A program made the position numbers and the translations under genes. Under the pieces are notes generated by a model, which worked only from the letters and a program-made list of their open reading frames with translations, was not told the origin of the DNA and did not search any database. A stretch of 34,735 bases of DNA from assembly GCA_021732785.1 (NCBI GenBank), contig JAKFUG010000038.1, positions 1 through 34,735 of the forward strand. Direction: 5' to 3'. Positions 16,296-24,690 of the stretch are shown here, in pieces (positions within the stretch are counted from its first letter, which is position 1; the number at the start of each line of letters is the position of its first letter). This DNA comes from Planctomycetaceae bacterium (lineage in GTDB: Bacteria; Planctomycetota; Planctomycetia; Planctomycetales; Planctomycetaceae).

Positions 16296-19022
16296 CTATT
16301 CCTCAAGGAAGACCCATTGTTCGGAGTTTTCCGGTAACGCGTCGGCCGCTTCCGTCGCAGTCTTTACCGCCGCCGTGAGCGCGGGAAGAATGCCGAAATC
16401 GTCTTTCAGCAAGGGACCGGCCAGCTCGGGGTTCCGGACATCGCCGGTGACCTGCCGCCGCCATTGCTCCCGGTAGCGATCCAGCCGCGCGCGGAGCGCC
16501 GCAAACGACAGCACTTGCGGGATCGCCGCGCGAAGGCGTTCCAGACGGAGGTTCAACTCGGTTCGGCCCGCGTCCAATTCGGGCCGGTCATGGGCATCCA
16601 GCGCGACTTGCGAAGCGAGTTCGTCCAGCTCGCGCATCGCCGATTGCCGCGCACGATGCAGTTCTTCTCCGCGCCGACGGTGTAACTCCGCCAGCGTTTC
16701 CGGGTCCGTCCAGACGGGCAAATCGAGCACGCGGGATGACGCCAGATGATCCTCCTGCTGGCATTGCAGTGCAAAGGCCGAGAGCCAGTCGGCCCAGCCG
16801 GAACTCAAGTGTTCGAGAATCGCCTGCTCCTGCTCCGCGGGTTCGCCCATCGGCTGCCAGGTTTCGTCCAACTCCATGTGCGGCATCTTTAGAAACTCGC
16901 CGTACAGCACATGGCGGACATCGGGTTCGTGCAACGCGAGCGGAACTTCGCCCGCACACAGGCGACGAATTTGTTCAACAGTGCGGCGGCAGGCCCCCAC
17001 ACCGGTCTGTACGATGTCGGCCGAACGGGTCCGCGCGATGACGTCGAGTTCGGCAACGACGCCGCTCGATCGTTCCAAAAGTTCGGTCCGCAATTCTTCG
17101 GCTTGTTGCGGTGCCAGGTTCAACCCGCGCGACGGGGTCGACGACTGCAACCGCAACCAGCGATTGGCCAGATCGATCGCTTCCAAAAGGACGTTCCGCA
17201 TCGGCTCGGTAAGCGGCATGGATCCGCGACTGCCCGCTGCTTTTGCCGTTTCCGGACCTTCCGCCTGCACCATCGCCGTCGCACGGGAGAGTTCGACGCG
17301 CACCGCATTCCGTTCGGCGGTGCCATCCCACATGGGACGCAACATCCGATGCGCGTTCAGCAACACTTCCTGCCACTTGGCCCATTCCATCACTTCGTGA
17401 GGGTGCCTTTGCGTCGGACTCGCCAGCACCGTCCAATGGGCGTGCAGAAACAAGGGGGATGACCGCTGGTAATTGACGCTCCGTTTGACGAACTGCGTGA
17501 GCCAATCGCGGACTTCCGTTTGCAACTGTTTCCGTTCGGCATGCCATTGCGTTTGCTCCGCCGGGGCCTGGAACAATTCCACGGCCTGGCTTTGCAGGCG
17601 TTCGCCAAACGCCGCGACTCGACTGCAATAGTTATAAAGGTGACTCAGGCCGGGCTCGATCGCGAACGAACGCAACACCGCCGACGCCGACGGCGAAGCC
17701 CCCAGCAATGCGGGCAACAAGGCGGCAGCCCGCTGGATTAAGCCGAGCCCGAGTAATTCATCGTCCCCTGCCGTCGCTGCGGGTGCGGAGGAGACAAAGG
17801 GTTTCAGTTCCAACTCGACTTCGCGAGCCAGTTCACCCCGGGAATACGACAGCGATCGCCCCAGCAACAAGGCGCGCAGCAAGCCCGCGGGGGGGACGAT
17901 GCCGCGACCGGAGGGAAAGCGTTCTCCCCCGCGCGCAAGATGCGCCGCCAGGGCCAGACGGTCATCCCGCACCAGTTGTCGAACGAGAGCGCTCGTGCGG
18001 ACTGCGGTCCGGGGAGCTTCGGCGGCAATCTCGCGCGCCATTTGCGCGGTTTGATCGGTATGCCAGATCGGCTTGGACAGTTCGAGATCGATCGCGGGCG
18101 GCGGCGATTCGGTCGTCGCCTCGGGAGAAGCCGCGGTGCCTTCGTCCGCCATCGTCGTGATGACATTCGCATCCGAAGCCGCTACTCCGGGCAGAATGCT
18201 CGAGCCCGAGGAGAACCAGCGCGTGGACGTGTCCGGGTCGGTCGCCATCGCGTCGTGCGGACCGGATTTCGCCGCCTCAACGATGACGGTCGGCTTGAGT
18301 TCGACGGTTTGACGAATGTGTGAGCCGGCCAGTGCATGAATCGAAGGCAACTCATCGACGGCTACCGGCGGTTCGGATTGTGGAACGGGACGACTTGATT
18401 CCGGCACGTTCACCGCGGAGGCCAGCGTCTCCGTCGTTGCCGCGCGGCGAATCCGTCCCCGAGCCAGTGCCGCGGCGAGGTTGCGACCGTAAGCACTCGC
18501 CACCACATCCTGTAACCGGTTCCAGTCGTCATCGGACAAATCGGCGGCCGGATCGCTCAACGTCAGCACGGCTTGCAATTCGTGCTCGCGGGCCAGCAGG
18601 CGGGCTTGTTCGTCATCACCGGGGTCGAGGGCCGACAGCAACCGCTGTTGACACCGCCGGGCCTCTTCCCGGCAACGTTCGAGTGGCGCATAGTGCGGAT
18701 CGTCGACGTGCGACAGCATGGCCACGACATCGAGCTCTCGCACCAGTGCTTCGCGCTGCTGCGACTTTTGAAAATTCTCTTCGAGCGATTCCAGCGACAG
18801 GCGAACATCGATCGCCGGAGGACGGCCGGTAATCTGCGTCGCCAGCGATCGCATCCGCTGGCGATAGTCCATCAGGTCGGCAAGAAGTTCGTCATCGGGA
18901 ACCACACCCGACGATTCGAGTTGGCCAGCTCCGTGCGCCAGCGCAGCCGACAGGCGACTGCGCCAATCGGCCAGTCGGTCAATTTCCTGCCGGACGCGTC
19001 CTGTTGTCCAAACACCGCTCAT
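16296..19022 (-). CDS. Unrecognised 908-aa protein, N-terminal module shared with the 203-aa neighbour
   Basis: 908 aa; the ATG at 19022 follows a purine-rich AAAAAGG. I do not recognise a family. Three parts are visible. Residues about 10-200 are helical and resemble the whole 203-aa protein two genes upstream: LSDDDWNRLQDVVASAYGRN then LAAALARGRI here, against a LNDDEWGHAMATVTSALGRD and FATALARGRL pair there. Residues about 200-340 are a low-complexity Ser/Thr/Pro/Ala linker. The remainder is helical and Leu/Arg/Glu-rich with no membrane segment. No catalytic motif is visible. It is co-oriented and abutting with the TPR gene. A structural or adaptor role in the bactofilin-kinase cluster is inferred. 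Confidence 0.85.
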   Translation of the reverse strand: MSGVWTTGRVRQEIDRLADWRSRLSAALAHGAGQLESSGVVPDDELLADLMDYRQRMRSLATQITGRPPAIDVRLSLESLEENFQKSQQREALVRELDVVAMLSHVDDPHYAPLERCREEARRCQQRLLSALDPGDDEQARLLAREHELQAVLTLSDPAADLSDDDWNRLQDVVASAYGRNLAAALARGRIRRAATTETLASAVNVPESSRPVPQSEPPVAVDELPSIHALAGSHIRQTVELKPTVIVEAAKSGPHDAMATDPDTSTRWFSSGSSILPGVAASDANVITTMADEGTAASPEATTESPPPAIDLELSKPIWHTDQTAQMAREIAAEAPRTAVRTSALVRQLVRDDRLALAAHLARGGERFPSGRGIVPPAGLLRALLLGRSLSYSRGELAREVELELKPFVSSAPAATAGDDELLGLGLIQRAAALLPALLGASPSASAVLRSFAIEPGLSHLYNYCSRVAAFGERLQSQAVELFQAPAEQTQWHAERKQLQTEVRDWLTQFVKRSVNYQRSSPLFLHAHWTVLASPTQRHPHEVMEWAKWQEVLLNAHRMLRPMWDGTAERNAVRVELSRATAMVQAEGPETAKAAGSRGSMPLTEPMRNVLLEAIDLANRWLRLQSSTPSRGLNLAPQQAEELRTELLERSSGVVAELDVIARTRSADIVQTGVGACRRTVEQIRRLCAGEVPLALHEPDVRHVLYGEFLKMPHMELDETWQPMGEPAEQEQAILEHLSSGWADWLSAFALQCQQEDHLASSRVLDLPVWTDPETLAELHRRRGEELHRARQSAMRELDELASQVALDAHDRPELDAGRTELNLRLERLRAAIPQVLSFAALRARLDRYREQWRRQVTGDVRNPELAGPLLKDDFGILPALTAAVKTATEAADALPENSEQWVFLEE

Positions 19023-19071
19023 GCCAAGCCTTTTTGCCGGAAGCCGACCACATCTTCACAGTCTGAATCGA

Positions 19072-19362
19072 TCAACCTTTCGGACTCACGGCGTGAATGC
19101 TGTCGCCACTCACCAGGTCGAGTTCAATATCAACGTCACTGTTTGCAGAGACCTGGTCGACGAGATTCTTCAACTCGGCCACGCTGCGCACATCGTCTTT
19201 CCGTGGCAGCGGAGGCACCCCTTCCTGCTCCATGCGGATTCGCAAGGCCTGCATCAAATCCTGATACACCGACTCCTGGACAACCGGCGAGTCAAACGCA
19301 TTCACCACCGTGGCCATTCCCGGCAGATACGAAAGCAGGGTTTTGTAGCGACATTGAGCCAT
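19072..19362 (-). CDS. Small conserved-looking protein of unknown function
   Basis: 96 aa; the ATG at 19362 has GGAGA six bases upstream, a strong ribosome site. It is soluble, with a helical centre (VVQESVYQDLMQALRIRMEQEG) and a second helix (VAELKNLVDQVSA), then a short acidic strand DVDIELDLVSGD. It has no Cys motif, membrane segment or signal peptide. I do not recognise a family. It lies 52 bases after the 203-aa gene and 49 bases before the 908-aa gene, so it belongs to the same transcript; the spacing and strong ribosome site argue that it is a real gene. Confidence 0.75.
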   Translation of the reverse strand: MAQCRYKTLLSYLPGMATVVNAFDSPVVQESVYQDLMQALRIRMEQEGVPPLPRKDDVRSVAELKNLVDQVSANSDVDIELDLVSGDSIHAVSPKG

Positions 19363-19414
19363 TGGTCTTCTCCAGGAGCGAAACTCAATCGAGGTTTGTC
19401 AGGCTGCGGTTCGT

Positions 19415-20026
19415 TCAAGAATTCGAAAGGGTTTCGATGGGCTCGTCGCTCAGCGTCAGACGACCGCGGGCGAGAGCGGTGGCGAAGTCGCGACCTAATG
19501 CCGAGGTCACGGTTGCCATCGCGTGGCCCCATTCGTCGTCATTCAGGTTGTCGGCGTCGTCCACTAACCGCACGGCCATCACCAGCGGGTGGTCACCCGC
19601 GTGCAACGAATGCACGAGTTCGTCGGACGGCGCGGGGGAAGTCAGATCGGCTTTCACCGTCGAGATTTCATTCCGCCATCGGTCCAACATGGGACTTGCC
19701 GCGTCACCAGCCGTGCCGTGCAATCGCGACGCCGTGTTGACACGGTCGAGGGCTGTTGCGAGTTGTTCACGCCGCGCCAGTTCGCCGTCGAGTTCCTGAA
19801 GGGAGACAATCCGCGACGATCCCCCGCCGCGGCCTTCCAATACGCACTCGCGCAAACGCCGGAAGTCCGCCCGATATTGTTGCATCTGCTGCAACAAGCT
19901 CTCGGACGGTTCCCAGCCTTGCTCACGCAGTTCAACCGCACCGCGCGCCATCGCCTCGCTGAGTTGCCGGCCCACGTGGCGCAACTGCTGCAATTCCTCT
20001 TGCCAAACCTCTAAACCCGCGATCAT
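19415..20026 (-). CDS. Coiled-coil protein, paralogue of the N-terminus of the 908-aa protein
   Basis: 203 aa; the ATG at 20026 is preceded by a GGGGGC run. It starts with a helix-rich segment, LEVWQEELQQLRHVGRQLSEA, followed by LLQQMQQYRADFRRLRECVLEG and SLQELDGELARREQLATALDRV. It ends with LNDDEWGHAMATVTSALGRD then FATALARGRL. The same order of elements (W/DWRSRLSAAL, DLMDYRQRMRSLA, SLESLEENFQ, then DDDW and ALARGR) occurs in residues 10-200 of the 908-aa protein, so the two are paralogues by eye. It has no signal peptide or membrane segment. It is the second gene after bactofilin, 59 bases downstream. Function is unknown. Confidence 0.82.
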   Translation of the reverse strand: MIAGLEVWQEELQQLRHVGRQLSEAMARGAVELREQGWEPSESLLQQMQQYRADFRRLRECVLEGRGGGSSRIVSLQELDGELARREQLATALDRVNTASRLHGTAGDAASPMLDRWRNEISTVKADLTSPAPSDELVHSLHAGDHPLVMAVRLVDDADNLNDDEWGHAMATVTSALGRDFATALARGRLTLSDEPIETLSNS

Positions 20027-20085
20027 GGTGCCCCCGAAATCCGCCGTGCCGTCGTGAGAGGGGAACGGTGCGAAAGCTCAGTGAA

Positions 20086-20589
20086 TTACACTTTGGCAGC
20101 GACGGGAGCGGCATCGCGCATCCCGCTCTCGACGGCGGGTTTGGCCACCGATTCCACCTTGCCGCCCACCTGGAAGCGACCATTGAATGTCGAACCCGAT
20201 TCGACGTTGAGATTCTTCGTGATCACGTCGCCATCAATCACGCTGCTGGCTTTGATGATCAGCAGACCGGAGGCCTGCACGGTGCCGCGAACGCGTCCGG
20301 CCACCTCGGCGTGGTCGGCAAGGATGTTTCCTTCCACGACGGAGTGGGTGCCGACCACGAGTTTGGTCTTCGTGGTGACGTCACCGCGGACGATCCCTTC
20401 GAGCATGAGATCCCCGTCGGCAATGATATTGCCTTCGATGATGGTCCCCTTGCCAATAACGTTGGTGGTTTCCATGCGCAGGGAATTCGTGTCGGCATTA
20501 AAATTGTTCTTCGACGGTGCGGGGGCGACAGGCACAGGAACCTCGTTCACCACCCCTTTCTTCGGGACTGATCCAAACATCGTGGCCAT
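20086..20589 (-). CDS. Bactofilin family cytoskeletal protein
   Basis: 167 aa from the ATG at 20589, which has GGAG eight bases upstream. A longer open frame to 21099 runs through the repeat element and is not supported. Residues about 44-145 are the bactofilin (DUF583) beta-helix: short repeated strands with Gly turns, such as VIGKGTIIEGNIIADGDLML, EGIVRGDVTTKTKLVVG, and SSVIDGDVITKNLNVESG. It is flanked by Pro/Ala-rich disordered tails at both ends, as usual. Bactofilins polymerise without nucleotide into membrane-associated filaments that position other proteins. It is the first gene of the minus-strand cluster and divergent from a DUF1559 gene, so its promoter lies within 20590-20980. Confidence 0.93.
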   Translation of the reverse strand: MATMFGSVPKKGVVNEVPVPVAPAPSKNNFNADTNSLRMETTNVIGKGTIIEGNIIADGDLMLEGIVRGDVTTKTKLVVGTHSVVEGNILADHAEVAGRVRGTVQASGLLIIKASSVIDGDVITKNLNVESGSTFNGRFQVGGKVESVAKPAVESGMRDAAPVAAKV

Positions 20590-20979
20590 CGCATTGACTC
20601 CAGAAGCAATGAATGAAGGCACCGACAGAGGCGCGGCCTCTGCGTGTTGAGAAAACGCCTCACACGGGACGGGATTTCGGTGTCGTAGAGTGTCTCCGCA
20701 ATTCCCGTTCGTGGAACGGCCAAGATTCACATTCGCGGCGCTCGTCTCGAACCTTTGCGGTGAATTTGCCGATTGTGCCGACTTTGCGGGCACATCAGCC
20801 CCCGGATTACTCGCGGCGGGCAAGAGGCCGCTGACATTCCGCTGTTGAATGACAAGCAACACGTCCGGACCGGCCCAACCAACGTTGCAAATGCACAACA
20901 TGCGGAGCGCCGCCATCACCGTGCCGTTATGAGCCAGACCTGTCAGCGTGGAAGCCGACTCGCAATCAGAAGAGGTTGC
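20590..20979. other. Intergenic region upstream of bactofilin
   Basis: 390 bases between the bactofilin start and the dispersed repeat element. It should contain the bactofilin promoter. The minus-strand frame that continues from bactofilin stays open through it, but its composition (mixed Asn/Ser/Arg, no domain) does not look like protein. No hairpin or repeat stands out. Confidence 0.5.
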
Positions 20980-21280
20980 ATTCGGTGACGGGTGGTCGCG
21001 GAATGGTTGGCCTTCAGTCCCGAAGGGGCGGAATTCGACAGCCCAGCGGCGCAGCGTCTTCGCACAGCCCTGGGACAACGGATCAAAAGACATCACCAAG
21101 CCCCCACGGGGCGCGACAAACGCATGAAAGAGTCACGCCCCGGTGGGGCTGCGGGTGCCTCGCAATCACAAACCCAGCCCTCCGGAAGACCTCGGACTGG
21201 GCTATCAAATGTCACCCCGGTGGGGCTCCGGAGTCCGGAATTGTTCACGGATGTTCCTCACCAGTCACGGAATGCACCCA
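20980..21280 (+). repeat. Dispersed hairpin-rich repeat element, copy 1
   Basis: About 300 bases matching 31559-31867 over the full length, roughly three quarters or more identical by eye with a few small gaps. Conserved internal blocks include GCGTCTTCGC, AGAGTCACGCCCCGGTGGGG and the end GGCTCCGGAGTCCGGAATTG. It holds near-complementary arms at 21099-21113 and 21136-21150, plus a further CACCCCGGTGGGGCT at 21213-21227. It lies between the divergent bactofilin and DUF1559 genes. Frames that stay open in this copy are broken by indels in the other, so it is probably not coding. No transposase or clear terminal target duplication is visible. Confidence 0.8.
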
Positions 21281-21306
21281 TCTGAAAAATTCCATCAAGC
21301 CAACAC

Positions 21307-21333
21307 TTGATTTTGAATAGGCAAAACTATATT
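21307..21333 (+). promoter_or_regulatory. Candidate promoter for the second DUF1559 gene
   Basis: TTGATT (21307-21312) and TATATT (21328-21333) are separated by 15 bases in an AT-rich stretch directly after the repeat element and 51 bases before the start at 21384. The spacer is slightly short. A TTGATT/TAAAAT pair with the same spacer occurs upstream of groES, also after a copy of the repeat. Support is by eye only. Confidence 0.35.
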
Positions 21334-21383
21334 TTTAGATCGATATCAAATGAATATCGCACCCTCTAATCCCGAGTGAAGAG

Positions 21384-22427
21384 ATGTCAAAACGGCGCGG
21401 ATTTACTCTGATCGAGCTCCTCGTGGTCATCGCGATCATTGCGATCCTCATTTCGTTGTTGCTGCCCGCAGTGCAGCAAGCCCGCGAAGCCGCCCGACGG
21501 ACGCAGTGCCGTAACAATCTGAAACAATTGGGGTTAGCACTTCACAACTACCACGACCAGCACCTCGTCTTCCCCCCGGCGTACGTGGGACATCCGACGG
21601 CGACCGGGACCCTTTTCGGTGTGACCTATCCCGATGACAACGCCAACGGACCGTCCGGGTTCGGCTGGGGATCGCTGCTGCTCCCGCAGTTGGATCAATC
21701 GCCGCTCTTCAACCAGCTCAATTTCTCGCTCCCCTGCTGGGCACCCCAACACGCCGCGGCGGCCAAAACCAAACTCACGGCGTTTCTGTGTCCGTCGGCA
21801 ACCGGCGGGAGCGACGGCTTTGTGGTCGAACGCTGGACGGTCGGTTCGTCGGCGGCTCCCAGCAGCCCGGTCCCTTACACCCCGGCCTTGTTCTTCAGTC
21901 ATGCCCACTATGTGACGAATGCGGGAATTCACCAGCCGTGGGGGCGGGGTCCGGCCTATTCACTCGATTTCTCGCAGCCCGAACCCATTCCCTCGACGGG
22001 CCAATCGGTGGTACAGGAAGGGCCGTTCTATCGCAACTCACGGATTCGTGTCGCCGACGTGACCGACGGGATGTCGAATACGGTCTTTCTCGGCGAACAC
22101 TCTTCCCGACTGAGCAACAAGACGTGGTACGGCACGGTCCCGTATGCCGCCACGTGTCCCAAACCGGGTTGGCCGTCGGAATGCAACAGCGCGGGCTGCC
22201 TGTTTGGTGCCCACAGTGGTCCCGATACCCACGACCATCCGCAGGTCATCATTCACGCGCCGAATCATCCGTTCGGACACACGGACGAGATGTACTCGGA
22301 ACATGTCGGCGGAGCGCATGTGATGCTCGGCGACGGTTCTGTCCGCTTCATGTCCCAGTTCATGGACCCGTTCCTCTGGGTGGCCTTGTCGACACGGGCG
22401 CAACAGGAAGTGGTCGGGGAATTCTAA
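21384..22427 (+). CDS. DUF1559 domain protein with pilin-like N-terminus
   Basis: 347 aa. MSKRRG is followed by [16 protein letters not shown], the prepilin cleavage and helix signal, then [14 protein letters not shown] and [17 protein letters not shown]. The C-terminal motif is [24 protein letters not shown] sits just before the start; the ribosome site GAAGAG lies a few bases upstream. The stop overlaps the start of the next gene, a lipoprotein, by one base (TAATG), so the two are translationally coupled. Compared with the other two DUF1559 genes here, the N-terminal protein sequence is almost identical while many third codon positions differ. Confidence 0.93.
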   Translation: MSKRRGFTLIELLVVIAIIAILISLLLPAVQQAREAARRTQCRNNLKQLGLALHNYHDQHLVFPPAYVGHPTATGTLFGVTYPDDNANGPSGFGWGSLLLPQLDQSPLFNQLNFSLPCWAPQHAAAAKTKLTAFLCPSATGGSDGFVVERWTVGSSAAPSSPVPYTPALFFSHAHYVTNAGIHQPWGRGPAYSLDFSQPEPIPSTGQSVVQEGPFYRNSRIRVADVTDGMSNTVFLGEHSSRLSNKTWYGTVPYAATCPKPGWPSECNSAGCLFGAHSGPDTHDHPQVIIHAPNHPFGHTDEMYSEHVGGAHVMLGDGSVRFMSQFMDPFLWVALSTRAQQEVVGEF

Positions 22428-22753
22428 TGCGGAGCACACAACGCTTTCTGAGCTGTCTCTTGGTTTCAGCAATCACCCTTTCTGTTCTCGGATGTGGACG
22501 TGCCCCCCAAATCGGCGAAGATGAGACCGCGTGGAAAGAAGTGGAAGCGCTCTACACGGCGGTGACTGCACGGCGTAAGGATCTCGTGGAAGCCAGTCTG
22601 AAACGGATGCAGACGTTGCACGACGAGGGCCGCATGTCGAAGCCGGCTTTCGATCGCGCCCACCGCATCGCCAGTCAGGCCCAGTCGGGCGAATGGGAGC
22701 CCGCGGCCCAGGCGTTGTGGCAGTTCATGCGCGGACAACGCAAATCTCGCTGA
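22427..22753 (+). CDS. Small helical lipoprotein coupled to the DUF1559 gene
   Basis: 108 aa; the ATG shares its A with the TAA of the preceding gene. The signal peptide RFLSCLLVSAITLSVLGC ends in a clear lipobox (LSVLGC). The mature part is short and helical: WKEVEALYTAVTARRKDLVE followed by a LKRMQTLHDEGRMS segment and a GEWEPAAQALWQFMRGQRK tail. This is a different type from the transthyretin-like lipoproteins paired with the other DUF1559 genes. A longer frame starting at 21788 is a shadow of the DUF1559 gene. I do not recognise a named family. Translational coupling suggests a shared location or complex with the DUF1559 product, by inference. Confidence 0.85.
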   Translation: MRSTQRFLSCLLVSAITLSVLGCGRAPQIGEDETAWKEVEALYTAVTARRKDLVEASLKRMQTLHDEGRMSKPAFDRAHRIASQAQSGEWEPAAQALWQFMRGQRKSR

Positions 22754-22942
22754 TTTCATGGCGTGATTCGCCGCGAGCGAACATTGGCAAATCTTTGTCA
22801 GCCAATTTCGCCGGATTTGCGCCGGCAACATCAATTCTTCACAACGATGATTTACTTTCCTCGGCGCGCACGATAGGAAAGAGTCTATCTGCAGTGCAGG
22901 ATTCTACTGCGCTTCGTCGTTCTGACAAATTGAGGACATCCC

Positions 22943-24025
22943 ATGCTCCACACGCGCTCGCGTACTCGTCCGGGATTTACGCTCATCGAACTGCTGGTCG
23001 TCATCGCCATCATCGCGATTTTGATCGCGCTGTTATTGCCCGCGGTCCAGCAGGCGCGCGAAGCCGCCCGGAGAACCCAGTGCAAGAACCATTTGAAACA
23101 GATGGGGCTGGCGCTGCACAGCTACCACGACACATTTCAGCGTTTTCCGCTCCCCGGCCTCTTGTGCGTGAACCCCGGAACCGGCGCGGGGGTCGGCGGC
23201 CTGTTGACCACCAGCAATTGGTCCTTGGCCACCCTGCCTTATATGGATCAGGCACCACTCTACAACCAGTACAATTTCAACTTTTCCGCTTATGAAGCGG
23301 TCAACACCGCCGCCGTTCAAGCACGAATTCCAGCGTATCTCTGCCCATCGGCGGCTCGCACCGATTCCGTGATCAGTTACACCCTGCCGGCAGCTCTCGC
23401 AGGGGGGTTGGTAACGGCGAATCTGACGCTCACCAACGCCGGAGCGACCGATTACGTAGCAATCACGCGCGTTCGACCCGCATTCCTGAATATCGTGCTG
23501 AATACCAGTGGGACAACGGATCTCGATGGCTGGGCCAAGGGAGGGATTACATCGCAGAACCCGGCGTTAGCTGGCTCGCAAACGCAGCCAAACGGCGGAC
23601 GGATCGGGGATATGACGGATGGTTCTTCCAACACGCTCATGATCGGAGAACTTTCGGGAAGAAACCAGCTCTATCGGACAGGCCGGAAACTGATCCCTCC
23701 GGCCTCCGCATCCGATGAAGCGGCCGTGAATGCGGTCGCCGGGGGAGGTGCCTGGGCGGACCCCTTCAACGGCGTGTGGGAATTAACCGGACGAGCGTAT
23801 GATGGGACCGGTACGGCGGGACCCTGCGGCATCAATTGTTCCAATGCGCGCGTGACGAATACCAGTCTGACCCAAAATGCCGGGGGACTGTTTTCGTGGC
23901 ATGTTGGCGGCACACACGTATTGCTGGGCGATGGGACGGTGCGATTCCTGAGCGAGAACCTGTCCGGCGTGACTCTCGCGGCTCTCATCTCCCGCGCCAA
24001 TGGAGAAACGACGAGCGAGTTCTAA
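22943..24025 (+). CDS. DUF1559 domain protein with pilin-like N-terminus
   Basis: 360 aa; the ATG at 22943 has GAGG about eight bases upstream. The N-terminus RTRPG then [16 protein letters not shown] is the prepilin signal, followed by [14 protein letters not shown] and [17 protein letters not shown]. The C-terminus has [20 protein letters not shown]. The middle section differs strongly from the other two copies: it is rich in Ala, Asn and Thr with [19 protein letters not shown], the variable region expected to be surface-exposed. It follows the DUF1559/lipoprotein pair by 189 bases and precedes another lipoprotein by 135 bases. Confidence 0.93.
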   Translation: MLHTRSRTRPGFTLIELLVVIAIIAILIALLLPAVQQAREAARRTQCKNHLKQMGLALHSYHDTFQRFPLPGLLCVNPGTGAGVGGLLTTSNWSLATLPYMDQAPLYNQYNFNFSAYEAVNTAAVQARIPAYLCPSAARTDSVISYTLPAALAGGLVTANLTLTNAGATDYVAITRVRPAFLNIVLNTSGTTDLDGWAKGGITSQNPALAGSQTQPNGGRIGDMTDGSSNTLMIGELSGRNQLYRTGRKLIPPASASDEAAVNAVAGGGAWADPFNGVWELTGRAYDGTGTAGPCGINCSNARVTNTSLTQNAGGLFSWHVGGTHVLLGDGTVRFLSENLSGVTLAALISRANGETTSEF

Positions 24026-24160
24026 TCTACGAGGACTCACGCCCCGAACGCATGCGCCATCCGGTCCTGCCAATCCTTCCGCGTTTCTGCTGTTGCGCAC
24101 GCGTCGTGGAAATCGGTATTTTTTGACATCCCTGTAAACATCAGCAGCAAGAAAATCGAG

Positions 24161-24598
24161 ATGACCAGACGCTTTCTCGGTTACGGATTTGTATTCGTTG
24201 CCATGCTCTTTGTCGTAGGTTGCTCCCGACCGCAGCGTGGAGGGCCGCGGTTGGCGACGAGCCCCGTGTTTGGCACCGTCAATGTCGACGGCCAGCCGAC
24301 GGAAATGGTCGAAGTCAATTGCCATCCCGAGGGCGACACGTCGAAGATCAAGTACACGGTTACATCCATGACCGACAAGGCGGGCAAGTTCACACTGGGT
24401 ACCTACGAAGGGGGCGATGGCCTGCCGGAAGGGACATACACCCTCTCGTTCAAATGGATCGAAACCGGCTTTGCCCCCAAGGATAAATTCAAAGGGGCCT
24501 ACGCCGACCCTGCCAAGTCCGAGCATAAAATCACAATCCATGGTGGCAAGGCGGAGAAGATCGATTTGGGAGTCATCGAATTGAAATCAAAGAAGTAG
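24161..24598 (+). CDS. Lipoprotein with transthyretin/carboxypeptidase-regulatory-like domain
   Basis: 145 aa. The signal peptide [19 protein letters not shown] has a clear lipobox (FVVGC). The mature region [20 protein letters not shown], then [20 protein letters not shown] and GTYTLSFKW, is the beta-sandwich pattern of transthyretin-like (CarboxypepD_reg-like) domains. The tail is Lys-rich. It is the same architecture as the lipoprotein at 1515-1961, again directly after a DUF1559 gene. Cell-surface or periplasmic location is expected; function is unknown. Confidence 0.87.
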   Translation: MTRRFLGYGFVFVAMLFVVGCSRPQRGGPRLATSPVFGTVNVDGQPTEMVEVNCHPEGDTSKIKYTVTSMTDKAGKFTLGTYEGGDGLPEGTYTLSFKWIETGFAPKDKFKGAYADPAKSEHKITIHGGKAEKIDLGVIELKSKK

Positions 24599-24603
24599 AC
24601 CAT

Positions 24604-24636
24604 GGCCATCGGCGTGTTTCGTCGATGGCTCTTTTT
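24604..24636 (+). terminator. Rho-independent terminator after the lipoprotein gene
   Basis: Arms GCCATCG (24605-24611) and CGATGGC (24623-24629) close an 11-base loop, with TCTTTTTG following. It starts six bases after the lipoprotein stop. The hairpin covers the ATG at 24625 of the next open frame, which argues that the hydrolase gene starts further downstream. Confidence 0.75.
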
Positions 24637-24690
24637 GTGAATGGACAAGAGATTTCCGTCTCCACGTTGGGCTCGAACAGGAACAGAAAC

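Noticed and set aside
20590-21099. N-terminal extension of bactofilin by 170 codons
   Set aside because: It runs through non-coding sequence and the repeat element, and the ATG at 20589 has a good ribosome site and the normal bactofilin length.
20976-21320. Open frame of 114 codons inside repeat copy 1
   Set aside because: The same sequence in copy 2 is split across two frames by an indel, and the translation is a low-complexity Arg/Pro/Gly/Ser mix without a domain.
21533-21541. TTAGCACTT, similar to half a CIRCE element
   Set aside because: It encodes part of the conserved LALHNYH segment of a DUF1559 gene and has no complementary half.
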